Source of the DNA: Chromohalobacter beijerinckii
GTDB taxonomy: Bacteria > Pseudomonadota > Gammaproteobacteria > Pseudomonadales > Halomonadaceae
Assembly: GCF_023061185.1 (NCBI RefSeq)
Contig: NZ_JAKGAK010000010.1
Coordinates: 38,248 to 102,247 of the forward strand
Length of the DNA stretch: 64,000 nt
Direction: 5' to 3'
Below the pieces are notes generated by a model. That model worked only from the letters and a program-made list of their open reading frames with translations. It made no database searches and was not told the DNA's origin. Position numbers and translations under genes: made by a program. Of this stretch, positions 16,723 to 25,952 are shown one piece after another (position 1 is the stretch's first letter; each line of letters starts with the position of its first letter).

Positions 16723-17823
16723 ATGAACGATACGCTCACCCCATCCCCCGACATCCCCGACACGATGCGTGCCATCGTGGCCTATGCGCCGGAAGACTAT
16801 CGACTGGAAAACGTTGCGGTCCCCGATATCGGTGAAAAGGAAATTCTGGTCAAGGTCGAGGCTTGTGGTATCTGTGCCGGTGATCTCAAGGCGTATGAAG
16901 GCGCGCCGAGTTTCTGGGGCGACGAGGATCAGCCTGCCTATATCAAAGCCCCCATGATTCCAGGGCACGAGTTCATCGGACATGTCGTCAAGATGGGCCC
17001 CGGCGCAACAGGTTTCGAGATCGGGGATCGGGTCATTTCCGAGCAGATCGTGCCGTGCTGGGACTGCCGCTTCTGTCATCGCGGTCAGTACTGGATGTGC
17101 GAGAAACACGACGTGTATGGCTTCCAGAATAACGTCAACGGCGGCATGGCCGAGTACATGAAGTTTCCCAAGGAAGCCATCAACCACAAGCTGCCGGACG
17201 ATGTGCCAGTAGAAAACATCGTGCTGACCGAGCCGTTTTCCTGCTCCATGCACGCAGTGGAACGAGCACAAATCCAGTTGGGAGATATCGTGGTGCTCTC
17301 CGGTGCCGGCACCTTGGGGCTGGGAATGATCGGCCCGGCCAAGAAGTCCGGTCCCGCCAAGCTGGTGGTGCTCGATCTTCACGGTGAACGCTTGGAACTG
17401 GCCAAGAAATTCGGCGCCGATGTGGTGCTTAATCCAGCTGACGAAGATGTCGTTCAGATCGTCAAAGACATGACCGACGGCTATGGCTGTGACATCTACA
17501 TCGAAGCGACCGGTGCACCCAAGTCGGTGGAGCAGGGGCTGTCGATGTTGCGCAAGCTGGGTCGCTTCGTCGAGTTCAGCGTGTTCAAAGACCCAGTGAC
17601 GGTGGATTGGAGCATCATCAGTGACCGTAAGGAGCTGGATGTGCTCGGCTCCCACTTGGGGCCCTACTGCTATCCGCAAGTGATCGAAGGTATCGAAAGC
17701 GGCGACTTCCCTACCGAGGGTGTGGTGACCCACAAGCTGCCACTAGCGGATTTCCACAAGGGTATCGAACTGATGAGACACGACAGCAGCGCACTCAAGA
17801 TCATTCTCATTCCTGGGGCGTGA
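16723..17823 (+). CDS. zinc-dependent polyol dehydrogenase (erythritol/L-threitol dehydrogenase-like)
   Basis: Medium-chain zinc dehydrogenase of 366 residues. Catalytic zinc site: Cys48, His82 and Glu83; structural zinc cysteines: 112, 115, 118 and 126. The Rossmann motif GAGTLGLG follows at about 197. The sequence resembles sorbitol/threonine-type dehydrogenases and, in my recollection, the erythritol/L-threitol dehydrogenase EltD. GGAGG precedes the ATG at 16723; an ATG 12 bases earlier overlaps that site. It heads an operon with a sugar ABC importer. Proposed role: oxidation of an imported C4 polyol to erythrulose with NAD. Xylitol or another polyol cannot be excluded. Confidence 0.75.
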   Translation: MNDTLTPSPDIPDTMRAIVAYAPEDYRLENVAVPDIGEKEILVKVEACGICAGDLKAYEGAPSFWGDEDQPAYIKAPMIPGHEFIGHVVKMGPGATGFEIGDRVISEQIVPCWDCRFCHRGQYWMCEKHDVYGFQNNVNGGMAEYMKFPKEAINHKLPDDVPVENIVLTEPFSCSMHAVERAQIQLGDIVVLSGAGTLGLGMIGPAKKSGPAKLVVLDLHGERLELAKKFGADVVLNPADEDVVQIVKDMTDGYGCDIYIEATGAPKSVEQGLSMLRKLGRFVEFSVFKDPVTVDWSIISDRKELDVLGSHLGPYCYPQVIEGIESGDFPTEGVVTHKLPLADFHKGIELMRHDSSALKIILIPGA

Positions 17824-17911
17824 TGTCGCGATGTTCTGCGTGGCGATCACAATCGTCATCCGACGCGGGACTTGATTACCACTCATCAGCGACGCCAGGG
17901 GGCGCTTCATC

Positions 17912-18562
17912 ATGACTTCAGATACGGCCGTCATGCCTACGAAACGATGGCGAAAAGGGCGCGGTAGGGCGGTGATGATCGGCGTTGTGGTCGTCCTGCT
18001 TGCCGTCATGGCTTGGGACACCAAGGTGATGCCAATCGGCGCGGAAGAAGAGCAGGAAGGCGCGAAAATGGCACGCTTCGCCGAAGAAGAATTTCCCAAG
18101 ATTCGCGATGATATCGACAGTAGAGCCGTCGATATCGAGAAGCTCTCCAGTGCGATTGCCGACGACCAGAGTGCGGCAGGAGAACAGTACGGTGTATCGG
18201 GCGGAGTCGGTCCCATCATGCCCGTTACCTTCACCGGCGTGGTAGGCGAAGGTACGTCCGGGACATATGAGGTCAAAGCCGACGAGGCGCCCGATGACCT
18301 CGTGGTACGGGTTCAGACCGGTCCAGCGATCAATGGCACCGACCTACGGGATGCCACAGGGGAGATCGCGTTCGGTCAATTCAAGAATCAGATCGAATAC
18401 CAGAATGCGGGCGCCGCTCTGAACGATGCCATGAAGGCTCAGGTTCTATCGGATATCGATACGCAAAACCTGGAAGGCAAGACCGTGACGGTGACGGGCG
18501 TATTCCAGTTGATCAATCCGAATAACTGGCTCGTGACACCGGTCGACTTTAGCGTGAAATGA
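17912..18562 (+). CDS. DUF2291 family membrane-anchored protein
   Basis: Protein of 216 residues with a basic N-terminus, one transmembrane segment (about 22-36) and a periplasmic domain. It matches the DUF2291 family, found beside sugar ABC importers, in features such as the DTKVMPI segment after the membrane helix and a periplasmic OB-like domain (TFTGVVGEGTSGTYEV, TVTVTGVF). Function is unknown; an accessory role in sugar capture or assembly of the importer is inferred from position. It overlaps or abuts the ATPase gene and lies 88 bases after the dehydrogenase. Confidence 0.75.
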   Translation: MTSDTAVMPTKRWRKGRGRAVMIGVVVVLLAVMAWDTKVMPIGAEEEQEGAKMARFAEEEFPKIRDDIDSRAVDIEKLSSAIADDQSAAGEQYGVSGGVGPIMPVTFTGVVGEGTSGTYEVKADEAPDDLVVRVQTGPAINGTDLRDATGEIAFGQFKNQIEYQNAGAALNDAMKAQVLSDIDTQNLEGKTVTVTGVFQLINPNNWLVTPVDFSVK

Positions 18563-18579
18563 GCCGGAGGCTTGATGCG

Positions 18580-20127
18580 ATGAACGAACATGCAACCAGT
18601 CAAGAAGGGGCGCTGGGCAAGGTGATTCTGTCGGCGCGCAATATCGCCAAGTCATTCGGTAATGTTCATGCCTTGAAGGCCGTCAATTTCGATGTCCACT
18701 ACGGGCAAGTGACGACTCTTTTCGGCGAGAATGGCGCGGGAAAATCGACGCTGATGAAAATTCTCTCGGGGGTCATGCAGCCATCCTCGGGGGAGATCGT
18801 CCTCGAAGGCGAGCCGGTTCGCTTCTCCTCGACCACGGAGGCGCAGCGCCAGGGAATATCGATCATTCACCAAGAGCTTAGCCTTGCGCCCAATTTGAGC
18901 GTCCGCGATAACGTCTTCATGGGGCGTGAAATCGTCGGCAAGGGTGGTGTCGATTACGCGGAGGAAGCGCGTCAAACGCGCCAACTCATGGAAGAGCTGG
19001 ATGAGCCCATCGATCCACTCACGCCTGTGGAAGATCTACGTCTCGGGCAGCAACAGATCGTCGAGATTGCCCGTGCGCTATCCGTCAATTCGCGCATTCT
19101 GATCATGGATGAGCCGACCTCGGCACTGAGCGCTTCGGAAGTCGAGGTACTGTTTCGCGTGATTCGTGACCTGAAAAGCCGCGGCGTCTCGCTCGTCTAT
19201 ATCTCCCACCATCTCGAGGAAGCCCTGACCATTACCGACCATGCCGTGGTATTGCGCGATGGTCGGATGACGGCCTATGCCGCGCGTCAGGAGATCGATC
19301 TCGAGTGGATCGTACGCAACATGGTGGGGGAAAACTTCGATCTCGGTTCCCCACCGACGGGCTATGCGATGGGGGATGCCGTGCTGTCGATCGAGGGCGT
19401 CACTGTCGCGGATGCTTCGGTACCCGGGAGAGCGGTGGTCGATAACGTGTCTTTGAGCGTGCGGTCCGGCGAGATCGTCTGCATCTATGGGTTGATGGGG
19501 GCGGGTCGCACGGAACTGCTCGAAAGCGTGGCGGGACGCGGCGACATGGACGCGGGCCGGGTTTTACTGCATGGCGAGGACATCTCGCGGCTGAGCATCG
19601 CGGAGCGTATCGAAAAAGGCTTGGTGCTGGTGCCCGAAGACCGCCAGCGTGATGGCCTCGTGCAGACGATGTCGGTGGGCGAGAACCTGTCGCTTGCCAG
19701 CATCGGTGCCTTTACCAAGGGACTGCTGACATCACGTGAGCGTGAGCACGGTGTAGTGCGGGAATCGATCAGCAATGTCCACATCAAGACCGACGGTGCC
19801 GCTGCCTCCATCGGTTCGTTATCCGGCGGTAATCAGCAGAAGGTCGTGATCGGCAAGATGATGGCGACGCATCCCCGGGTCGTGCTGCTCGACGAACCCA
19901 GCCGAGGGATCGATATCGGCGCCAAGGCCGAGGTCTTCAGGCTGCTCAGCGAGGGCGCGGCGCAACAGGGCTTGGCCGTGGTGTTCTCGACGTCGGAAGT
20001 CGGCGAATGCCTGAGTATTGCCCATCGTGTCGTCGTCATGAGTCGTGGCCGGATTGCGGCCGAATTCGGTGCCGATGCCAACAAAGAAGAGATTATGGCT
20101 GCCTCGGGCGAGGCCGTGGTCGCTTGA
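18580..20127 (+). CDS. sugar ABC transporter ATP-binding protein (RbsA/MglA type)
   Basis: Fused double ATPase of 515 residues. First half: Walker A GENGAGKST, signature LRLGQQQ and Walker B ILIMDEPTSALS. Second half: degenerate Walker A GLMGAGRTE, signature LSGGNQQK and Walker B VVLLDEPSRGID, the usual CUT2 pattern. I choose ATG 18580, nine bases after GGAGG, over the ATG at 18559 that overlaps the preceding stop. It energises import of the sugar or polyol bound by the periplasmic protein at 21325. Confidence 0.9.
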   Translation: MNEHATSQEGALGKVILSARNIAKSFGNVHALKAVNFDVHYGQVTTLFGENGAGKSTLMKILSGVMQPSSGEIVLEGEPVRFSSTTEAQRQGISIIHQELSLAPNLSVRDNVFMGREIVGKGGVDYAEEARQTRQLMEELDEPIDPLTPVEDLRLGQQQIVEIARALSVNSRILIMDEPTSALSASEVEVLFRVIRDLKSRGVSLVYISHHLEEALTITDHAVVLRDGRMTAYAARQEIDLEWIVRNMVGENFDLGSPPTGYAMGDAVLSIEGVTVADASVPGRAVVDNVSLSVRSGEIVCIYGLMGAGRTELLESVAGRGDMDAGRVLLHGEDISRLSIAERIEKGLVLVPEDRQRDGLVQTMSVGENLSLASIGAFTKGLLTSREREHGVVRESISNVHIKTDGAAASIGSLSGGNQQKVVIGKMMATHPRVVLLDEPSRGIDIGAKAEVFRLLSEGAAQQGLAVVFSTSEVGECLSIAHRVVVMSRGRIAAEFGADANKEEIMAASGEAVVA

Positions 20128-20154
20128 TCCACTTGTAAAGCGGAGATAATCACA

Positions 20155-21306
20155 ATGTCTGATGTCAGCCAAGATAACGGCAATGGACGGGGCAAACTAT
20201 TCGGCGGCGATTTCGATATAAAGCGTATTCTTCTGGAGGGGCGTGCATTCTTCGCCTTGATCGCGATCATCGTCATTTTCTCGCTTCTTTCCCCTGTCTA
20301 TTTCTCGACCAGTAATTTCCTGACCATGTCGTCTCACGTCGCCATCTTCGGGCTACTGTCGCTCGGGATGTTGCTGGTCATCCTGACAGGTGGGATCGAT
20401 CTTTCCGTGGGCTCGACGCTTGGTCTGGCGGGTGTCTTCGCCGGCTTTCTGATGCAAGGCGTGTCCTTCGAAATACTGGGTGTCGTGTTCTACCCCCCTG
20501 TCTGGGTCGTGGTCATTCTGACGTGTGGGTTAGGCGCTCTAGTCGGGGCGATCAATGGCGTTCTCATCGCGTACTTCAAGGTGCCCGCATTCGTGGCGAC
20601 TCTGGGGCTCTTGTACGTGGCAAGGGGCGTCGCCCTGCTGATGACCGATGGTCTGACCTATAACAATCTAGGTGGGGGTCCGGAGCTGGGCAATACCGGT
20701 TTCGACTGGTTGGGCTTCAACCGATTGTTCGGGATTCCGGTCGGTGTCCTGATCCTGGCAGCCGTGGCGATCGCTTGCATTCTACTGCTGGCGCGCACGC
20801 CGTTCGGTCGTTGGGTGTATTCCACTGGCGGTAACGCCCGTGCTGCAGAACTTTCGGGAGTGCCGGTCAAGCGCGTGCAAGTGCTGGTGTATGTGCTTTC
20901 GGGCATCTGCGCGGCCATCGCTGGGCTGGTGCTTTCCTCGCAGCTGACCTCGGCGGGGCCGACCGCCGGGACGACCTATGAATTGACCGCGATTGCCGGT
21001 GTCGTCATCGGCGGTGCGGCACTCACCGGTGGCCGCGGCAACGTGCGCGGCACTCTGCTGGGCGCCTTCGTGATCGGGTTTCTCTCCGACGGACTGGTGA
21101 TCATCGGGGTCTCGTCGTACTGGCAGACCGTGTTCACCGGGGCCGTCATCATTCTGGCGGTCTTGCTCAACAGCATTCAATACAGCGGTCGGAAGAAGCA
21201 GAAAGCCTCTTCCGATGGCGAGACGACTTCGCCGCAACCGGATAGCGCCACTGAGCGCTCGCCGGCCTCGGGAAGTACTGCCGGTAAAGCCGGTACACAA
21301 TCATAA
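20155..21306 (+). CDS. sugar ABC transporter permease (RbsC type)
   Basis: Inner-membrane permease of 383 residues with about nine to ten helices. It carries LSLGMLLVILTGGIDLSVGS, the BPD_transp_2 signature, and GGAALTGGRGNVRGTLLGA near the end, the ATPase-contact region. A hydrophilic tail of about 40 residues rich in Ser, Lys and Glu follows the last helix and is longer than in RbsC. It begins 27 bases after the ATPase gene and is in the same operon. Confidence 0.9.
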   Translation: MSDVSQDNGNGRGKLFGGDFDIKRILLEGRAFFALIAIIVIFSLLSPVYFSTSNFLTMSSHVAIFGLLSLGMLLVILTGGIDLSVGSTLGLAGVFAGFLMQGVSFEILGVVFYPPVWVVVILTCGLGALVGAINGVLIAYFKVPAFVATLGLLYVARGVALLMTDGLTYNNLGGGPELGNTGFDWLGFNRLFGIPVGVLILAAVAIACILLLARTPFGRWVYSTGGNARAAELSGVPVKRVQVLVYVLSGICAAIAGLVLSSQLTSAGPTAGTTYELTAIAGVVIGGAALTGGRGNVRGTLLGAFVIGFLSDGLVIIGVSSYWQTVFTGAVIILAVLLNSIQYSGRKKQKASSDGETTSPQPDSATERSPASGSTAGKAGTQS

Positions 21307-21324
21307 GAGTAAAGGTGGTCGATT

Positions 21325-22281
21325 ATGTTCATGAAAGGAAAACGCCTGCTGATAGCTGCACTGGCCGTGAGCACGCCGCTCTTCGCGAGTGGGGTCGCGG
21401 CCCAGGACGAAGGACGTATCTCCATTATCGTCAACGATACCTCCAATCCCTACTGGTTCACGGAAGGCAAGATCGCCGAGGAAACCGCCGAAGATCTGGG
21501 CTATCGCGCCGAGGTGAGCTCTCACAAGGGGGACACCAATAAGGAAAGCAACCAGATCGATACGGCCATCACCAATGGTGTCGAGGCGATCATTCTCGAT
21601 CCGGCCAATGCCGACGGCTCCATTGGCGCGGTGCGCAAGGCCGTCGAAGCGGACATCCCGGTATTTATCATCAATGCCGAAATCAACGAGCAGGGGTTAG
21701 CCCAGGCACAGCTGGTGTCGAACAACGCTCAGGGTGCGGCGCTGGGCGCCCAGCAGTGGATCAAGAGTGTCGGCGATTCGGCAAGCTACGTGGAACTCAA
21801 GGGTGCGCCCTCGGATAACAACGCTGCCACCCGTTCCAACGGTTACGAAACCGTGCTCAGCCAATATCCTGGCCTCGAGCGGGTCGGCGTCGATGTCGCC
21901 AACTGGGATAGAACCCAGGGCTTCAATAAGACGCAGAGCATGTTGCAGGCCAACCCCGACATCGATGGCGTGATCAGCGGTAACGACGAGATGGCGCTGG
22001 GCGCGATCTCAGCCTTGAAGGAGGCCGGTAAGCTCGACGATGTCGTCGTGGGGGGCTTCGATGGTTCGCCCGACGCGGTCGAGGCGGTAAAAGCCGGTGA
22101 GATGGAATATACCGTGCTGCAGCCGGTGGCCATCTTCTCTGAAATGGCGGTGCGTATGGCGGATAAATACATCAAGAACGGTGATACCGGCATCGACGGC
22201 GAGAAGAAGCTCTTCGACTGCTTCCTCATCACCGCGGACAACGCCGATCAATACACCGACCCGTTCGTGCTTAAGCAGTAA
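21325..22281 (+). CDS. periplasmic sugar/polyol-binding protein of the ABC importer
   Basis: Periplasmic binding protein of 318 residues, Peripla_BP_4 (RbsB-like) family. A signal peptide (about 1-26, ending GVAAQ) is followed by the first lobe SIIVNDTSNPYWFTEG, the hinge DPANADGSIGAVRKA, and SGNDEMALGAISALKEAG with VVVGGFDGSPDAVEAV in the second lobe. AGGTGG precedes the ATG, 18 bases after the permease. It should set the specificity of the importer; given the linked enzymes, a C4 polyol such as erythritol or threitol is proposed. Confidence 0.9.
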   Translation: MFMKGKRLLIAALAVSTPLFASGVAAQDEGRISIIVNDTSNPYWFTEGKIAEETAEDLGYRAEVSSHKGDTNKESNQIDTAITNGVEAIILDPANADGSIGAVRKAVEADIPVFIINAEINEQGLAQAQLVSNNAQGAALGAQQWIKSVGDSASYVELKGAPSDNNAATRSNGYETVLSQYPGLERVGVDVANWDRTQGFNKTQSMLQANPDIDGVISGNDEMALGAISALKEAGKLDDVVVGGFDGSPDAVEAVKAGEMEYTVLQPVAIFSEMAVRMADKYIKNGDTGIDGEKKLFDCFLITADNADQYTDPFVLKQ

Positions 22282-22296
22282 TCCTTCCTTGAATCG

Positions 22297-22323
22297 CTTG
22301 AGAGCGCCAGTGGCGCTCTCAAG
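22297..22323. terminator. bidirectional hairpin between the ABC operon and fba
   Basis: A perfect 12-base stem (22297-22308 / 22312-22323) with a three-base loop lies between convergent genes, 16 bases after the binding-protein stop. No T run is present on either strand. Confidence 0.55.
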
Positions 22324-22345
22324 TCACTCCCGGTCTCGATAGGTC

Positions 22346-23410
22346 TTACGAGACCTGCGGCTTCAACTCGCCACGTGCGTAGCGTTCGAACATGCGCTCG
22401 AGGTCGAGCGGGGCGATCTTGCTGGCCTGGCCGGCGGTGCCGAAGGCTTCGAAGCGTGCGATGCACACATCGCGCATGGCGGTGACGCTTTCCTTGAGGA
22501 ACTTGCGCGGATCGAATTCGCTGGGATTTTCGGCCAGGAAGCGACGTACCGCGCCGGTGGACGCCAAGCGCAGGTCGGTGTCGATGTTGACCTTGCGCAC
22601 GCCGTGCTTGATACCTTCGACGATTTCCTCGACCGGGACGCCATAGGTCTCGGGAATTTCGCCGCCGTGCGCGTTGATGGTCTCCAGCCATTCCTGCGGT
22701 ACCGAGCTTGAGCCGTGCATCACCAGGTGCGTGTCGGGGATGCGGTCGTGAATTTCCTTGATGCGTTGGATGGAGAGGATGTCGCCGGTCGGCGGCCGCG
22801 TGAACTTGTAGGCGCCGTGGCTGGTGCCGATGGCGATGGCCAGGGCGTCGACCTGGGTGGCGGCGACGAACTGCGCGGCCTCTTCCGGGTCGGTCAGCAG
22901 CTGGCTGTGATCCAGCGTGCCTTCGGCGCCGACGCCGTCTTCCTCGCCGGCCTGGCCGGTTTCCAGCGAGCCCAGGCAACCCAGCTCGCCTTCCACCGAG
23001 ACGCCACAGGCGTGCGCCATTTCCACCGCGCGACGGGTGACGTCGACGTTATAGGCGTAGTCGGCAGGGGTCTTGCCGTCTTCCTTGAGCGAGCCGTCCA
23101 TCATCACCGACGAGAAGCCGAGCTGGATGGAGCGCTGGCACACGCCGGGGCTGGTGCCATGGTCCTGGTGCATGACCACCGGGATATGCGGAAATTCTTC
23201 CACGGCGGCTTGGATCAAGTGACGCAGGAAGGGCGCGCCGGCGTATTTGCGAGCGCCCGCGGAGGCCTGCACGATCACCGGTGAGTCGGTGCGGTCGGCG
23301 GCTTCCATGATGGCGCGCATCTGTTCCAGGTTGTTGACGTTGAACGCGGGAACGCCGTAAGCGTGTTCGGCGGCGTGGTCGAGCAGTTGACGCAGGCTGA
23401 TCAGAGCCAT
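22346..23410 (-). CDS. fba: class II fructose-bisphosphate aldolase
   Basis: Zinc-dependent aldolase of 354 residues, the longer Calvin-cycle subtype. It splits fructose 1,6-bisphosphate; members also use sedoheptulose 1,7-bisphosphate, made from erythrose 4-phosphate. The catalytic Asp83 and zinc His84 lie in MHQDHGTS, further zinc ligands in EGELGCLG and VMHGSSSVP. It is the last gene of epd-pgk-fba, the order also found in Pseudomonas. A class I aldolase is encoded at 27236. Confidence 0.95.
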   Translation of the reverse strand: MALISLRQLLDHAAEHAYGVPAFNVNNLEQMRAIMEAADRTDSPVIVQASAGARKYAGAPFLRHLIQAAVEEFPHIPVVMHQDHGTSPGVCQRSIQLGFSSVMMDGSLKEDGKTPADYAYNVDVTRRAVEMAHACGVSVEGELGCLGSLETGQAGEEDGVGAEGTLDHSQLLTDPEEAAQFVAATQVDALAIAIGTSHGAYKFTRPPTGDILSIQRIKEIHDRIPDTHLVMHGSSSVPQEWLETINAHGGEIPETYGVPVEEIVEGIKHGVRKVNIDTDLRLASTGAVRRFLAENPSEFDPRKFLKESVTAMRDVCIARFEAFGTAGQASKIAPLDLERMFERYARGELKPQVS

Positions 23411-23438
23411 GGGGAGTGTGATTCCTCTAGAAGTACAA

Positions 23439-23539
23439 GGCGGCCCGCAGGCCGCCGATCGTGACGTAGTGGTTTGAGTGGTCGTTTTAAGTAGTGGCTT
23501 GAGTAGTAGTTGTAAGTAGTTGTAAGTCGTGGCGTAGTG
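23439..23539 (-). repeat. pgk-fba spacer with GC hairpin and GTAGT-type imperfect repeats
   Basis: The 136-base spacer between pgk and fba holds a seven-base GC stem (23439-23445 / 23450-23456, loop CGCA) near fba. Next to it, 23465-23539 is a low-complexity tract in which GTAGTGG, GTAGTAG and GTAGTTGTAAG variants recur, some separated by TTTGA or TTTTAA. The tract looks like slippage-derived degenerate repeat. It may separate the two transcripts or be a processing region. Confidence 0.5.
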
Positions 23540-23546
23540 AGCCGGG

Positions 23547-24710
23547 TTACCGAGAGGCGGCTTCGAGAGCCGCTACGGCAGGCAGCTGCTTGCCTTCCAC
23601 ATATTCGAGGAAGGCGCCGCCGCCGGTGGAGATGTAGGAGACGTCGTCGGCGACGCCGTACTTGTCGATGGCCGCCAGGGTATCGCCACCACCGGCGATG
23701 GAGAACGCCGAGCTGGCGGCGATGGCGCGCGAGAGCGTCTCGGTGCCTTTACCGAACTGGTCGATCTCGAACACGCCGACGGGGCCATTCCACAGGATGG
23801 TGCCGGCGTTTTCGAGCAGTTCGGCGAAGCGCTGGGCGGTATCCGGGCCGATGTCGAGGATCATCTCGTCGTCACCGACCTGGTCGACCGGCTTCACCGT
23901 GGCCTCGGCCTGCTCTGAGAATTCGGTGGCGACCACCACGTCGGAAGGCAGCGGAATCTCGACCTTGGCCATGATGGCCTTGGCCTGATCGACCAGGTCC
24001 GCTTCATGCAGCGACTTGCCGACGTTGTAACCTGCTGCGGCGATGAAGGTGTTGGCGATGCCGCCGCCGACGATCAACTGGTCGCACTTTTCGGACAGTG
24101 CGGTGAGCACGTCGAGCTTGGTGGACACCTTGGAGCCGCCGACGATGGCCAGCATCGGGCGTGCCGGCGTGGCCAGCGCCTTTTCTAGGGCGTCGAGCTC
24201 GCCCGCCAACAGGGGGCCTGCGCAAGCGGTGGGTGCGTAGCGGGCCACGCCGTGGGTCGAGGCCTGCGCACGGTGTGCGGTGCCGAAGGCATCCATCACA
24301 TAGACGTCGCAGAGTGCGGCGTAGGTCTTGGCCAACGCCTCGTCGTCCTTCTTCTCGCCCTTGTTGTAGCGCACGTTCTCGAGCAGCACGATCTCGCCGT
24401 CTGCGATCTCGACGCTGCCGTCGAGATAGTCCTTTTCCAGGCGTACCTCGCGTCCCAGCAGCTTGCCGAGGTGTGTCGCCACCGGGCCGAGCGAGAACTC
24501 GTCGGCGGGCTCGCCTTCGGTGGGACGGCCCAGGTGGCTCATCAGCATCACCCGAGCGCCGGCGTCGAGCGCAGCCTGGATGGTTGGCAGGCAGGCGCGC
24601 AGGCGCGCGTCGCTGGTGACTTGGTCGCCCTTGATGGGGACGTTGAGGTCTTCACGAATCAGTACACGTTTTCCGGCGAGATCCAGATCGGTCATCTTGC
24701 GCACGTTCAT
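23547..24710 (-). CDS. pgk: phosphoglycerate kinase
   Basis: Phosphoglycerate kinase of 387 residues, interconverting 1,3-bisphosphoglycerate and 3-phosphoglycerate with ADP/ATP. RxDLNVP (REDLNVPI), [10 protein letters not shown] and the C-terminal nucleotide region [15 protein letters not shown] are all present. I use the ATG at 24710, which has GAGGA upstream; a GTG at 24725 would overlap the end of epd. It lies 11 bases after epd, so they are co-transcribed. Confidence 0.95.
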   Translation of the reverse strand: MNVRKMTDLDLAGKRVLIREDLNVPIKGDQVTSDARLRACLPTIQAALDAGARVMLMSHLGRPTEGEPADEFSLGPVATHLGKLLGREVRLEKDYLDGSVEIADGEIVLLENVRYNKGEKKDDEALAKTYAALCDVYVMDAFGTAHRAQASTHGVARYAPTACAGPLLAGELDALEKALATPARPMLAIVGGSKVSTKLDVLTALSEKCDQLIVGGGIANTFIAAAGYNVGKSLHEADLVDQAKAIMAKVEIPLPSDVVVATEFSEQAEATVKPVDQVGDDEMILDIGPDTAQRFAELLENAGTILWNGPVGVFEIDQFGKGTETLSRAIAASSAFSIAGGGDTLAAIDKYGVADDVSYISTGGGAFLEYVEGKQLPAVAALEAASR

Positions 24711-24721
24711 GGGCGTGTTCC

Positions 24722-25813
24722 TCACTTGGGTGAAGGGATGTCAGACGACAACGACGATGTCGAGGGTGCGGCGCGCGTCGGTGTGGCGGGAGCGGGCTGG
24801 GCGGCAAGCGCCAGCCAGTGCGTTGCCACGTCGAGCATGCGGTTGGCGAAGCCCCACTCGTTGTCGAACCAGCACAGCATCTTGATCAGATGGCTGCCGG
24901 CCACGCGGGTCTGGGTGGCGTCCACGATACCCGAGCGCGGATCGTGGTTGAAGTCGACCGACGTCACCGGCTCTTGGGTATAGCCGAGCAAACCGTAGAG
25001 CCTTTCTTGGCAGGCGGCTTGCAACAGCGCGTTGACCTGCTCGGCCGTGGTGGCCTCGCGCACCGAAAGCGCCATGTCCATGGCCGAGACGTTGATGGTC
25101 GGCACCCGCACGTGCAGGCACTCGAAGCGCCCGGCCAGATGCGGCATGAGGCGCTCGATGCCGCGTGCCAGCCCGGTATCCACGGGGATGATCGAATGCA
25201 TGGCCGAGCGCGTCAGGCGCAGGTCGGTCTTGTGATAGGCGTCGATCACCGGTTGGTCGTTCATCGCCGAATGAATGGTCGTGGTCACGCCATGCTCCAG
25301 CCCCAGCGCCTCGTCGATAACCGTCAACAGCGGCACCAGACAGTTGGTGGTGCAGGACGCGGCTGAGACGACGCGCATCTCGGGGCGCAGCTCGGCGTCG
25401 TTGATGCCATGCACGATGGTGGCGTCGACATCGGCTTCTGCGGGCTGCGAGAACAGTAGCCGTTGAGCGCCGGCGGCGATATGTCGCTCGGCGGTGGCGC
25501 GGTCCTTGAAGCTGCCCGAGCATTCGAGCACCAGGTCGATGCCAAGCTCCGCCCAGGGCAGGCGCGAGGGGTCGGGCTCGGAGAGCACGCGGATGGCGTG
25601 ACCGTCGATGATCAGCGCGCCGTCGCGGGTTTCCACCTGGCCGGGAAAGCGCCCATGGGTGGTGTCGTAGCGCGTCAGATAGGCGATGGTATCGAGATCG
25701 GAAAGCTCGTTGATGGCCACGACGACCAAGTCCGTCGCATGGCGCTCGATGAGGGCTCGCAGGACACATTGGCCGATGCGGCCGTAACCATTGATGGCGA
25801 TGCGATAGGACAT
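24722..25813 (-). CDS. epd: erythrose-4-phosphate dehydrogenase
   Basis: GAPDH-family enzyme of 363 residues. The catalytic Cys154 lies in [29 protein letters not shown] and [20 protein letters not shown] follow E. coli Epd more closely than GapA, so erythrose 4-phosphate oxidation to 4-phosphoerythronate (the pyridoxal phosphate route) is the likely reaction. Glyceraldehyde-3-phosphate activity remains possible because no other gap gene is seen here. The start at 25813 is set by the conserved N-terminus; its ribosome site is weak. Confidence 0.85.
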   Translation of the reverse strand: MSYRIAINGYGRIGQCVLRALIERHATDLVVVAINELSDLDTIAYLTRYDTTHGRFPGQVETRDGALIIDGHAIRVLSEPDPSRLPWAELGIDLVLECSGSFKDRATAERHIAAGAQRLLFSQPAEADVDATIVHGINDAELRPEMRVVSAASCTTNCLVPLLTVIDEALGLEHGVTTTIHSAMNDQPVIDAYHKTDLRLTRSAMHSIIPVDTGLARGIERLMPHLAGRFECLHVRVPTINVSAMDMALSVREATTAEQVNALLQAACQERLYGLLGYTQEPVTSVDFNHDPRSGIVDATQTRVAGSHLIKMLCWFDNEWGFANRMLDVATHWLALAAQPAPATPTRAAPSTSSLSSDIPSPK

Positions 25814-25952
25814 GGACAGACGCTCGGGAGCCCCGCTTCGACAGTGAAGCGCCGATGTTAGCGCAGTTACGCCCCGCTTGCCCAAGACCGCGTGACGTCG
25901 GCATGACATGACACGATTCAGCGAGGTGATCCATGCCACCGCAGGCGAGAGC

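Noticed and set aside
23465..23539. CRISPR array
   Set aside because: Units are short, imperfect and without unique spacers of uniform length.
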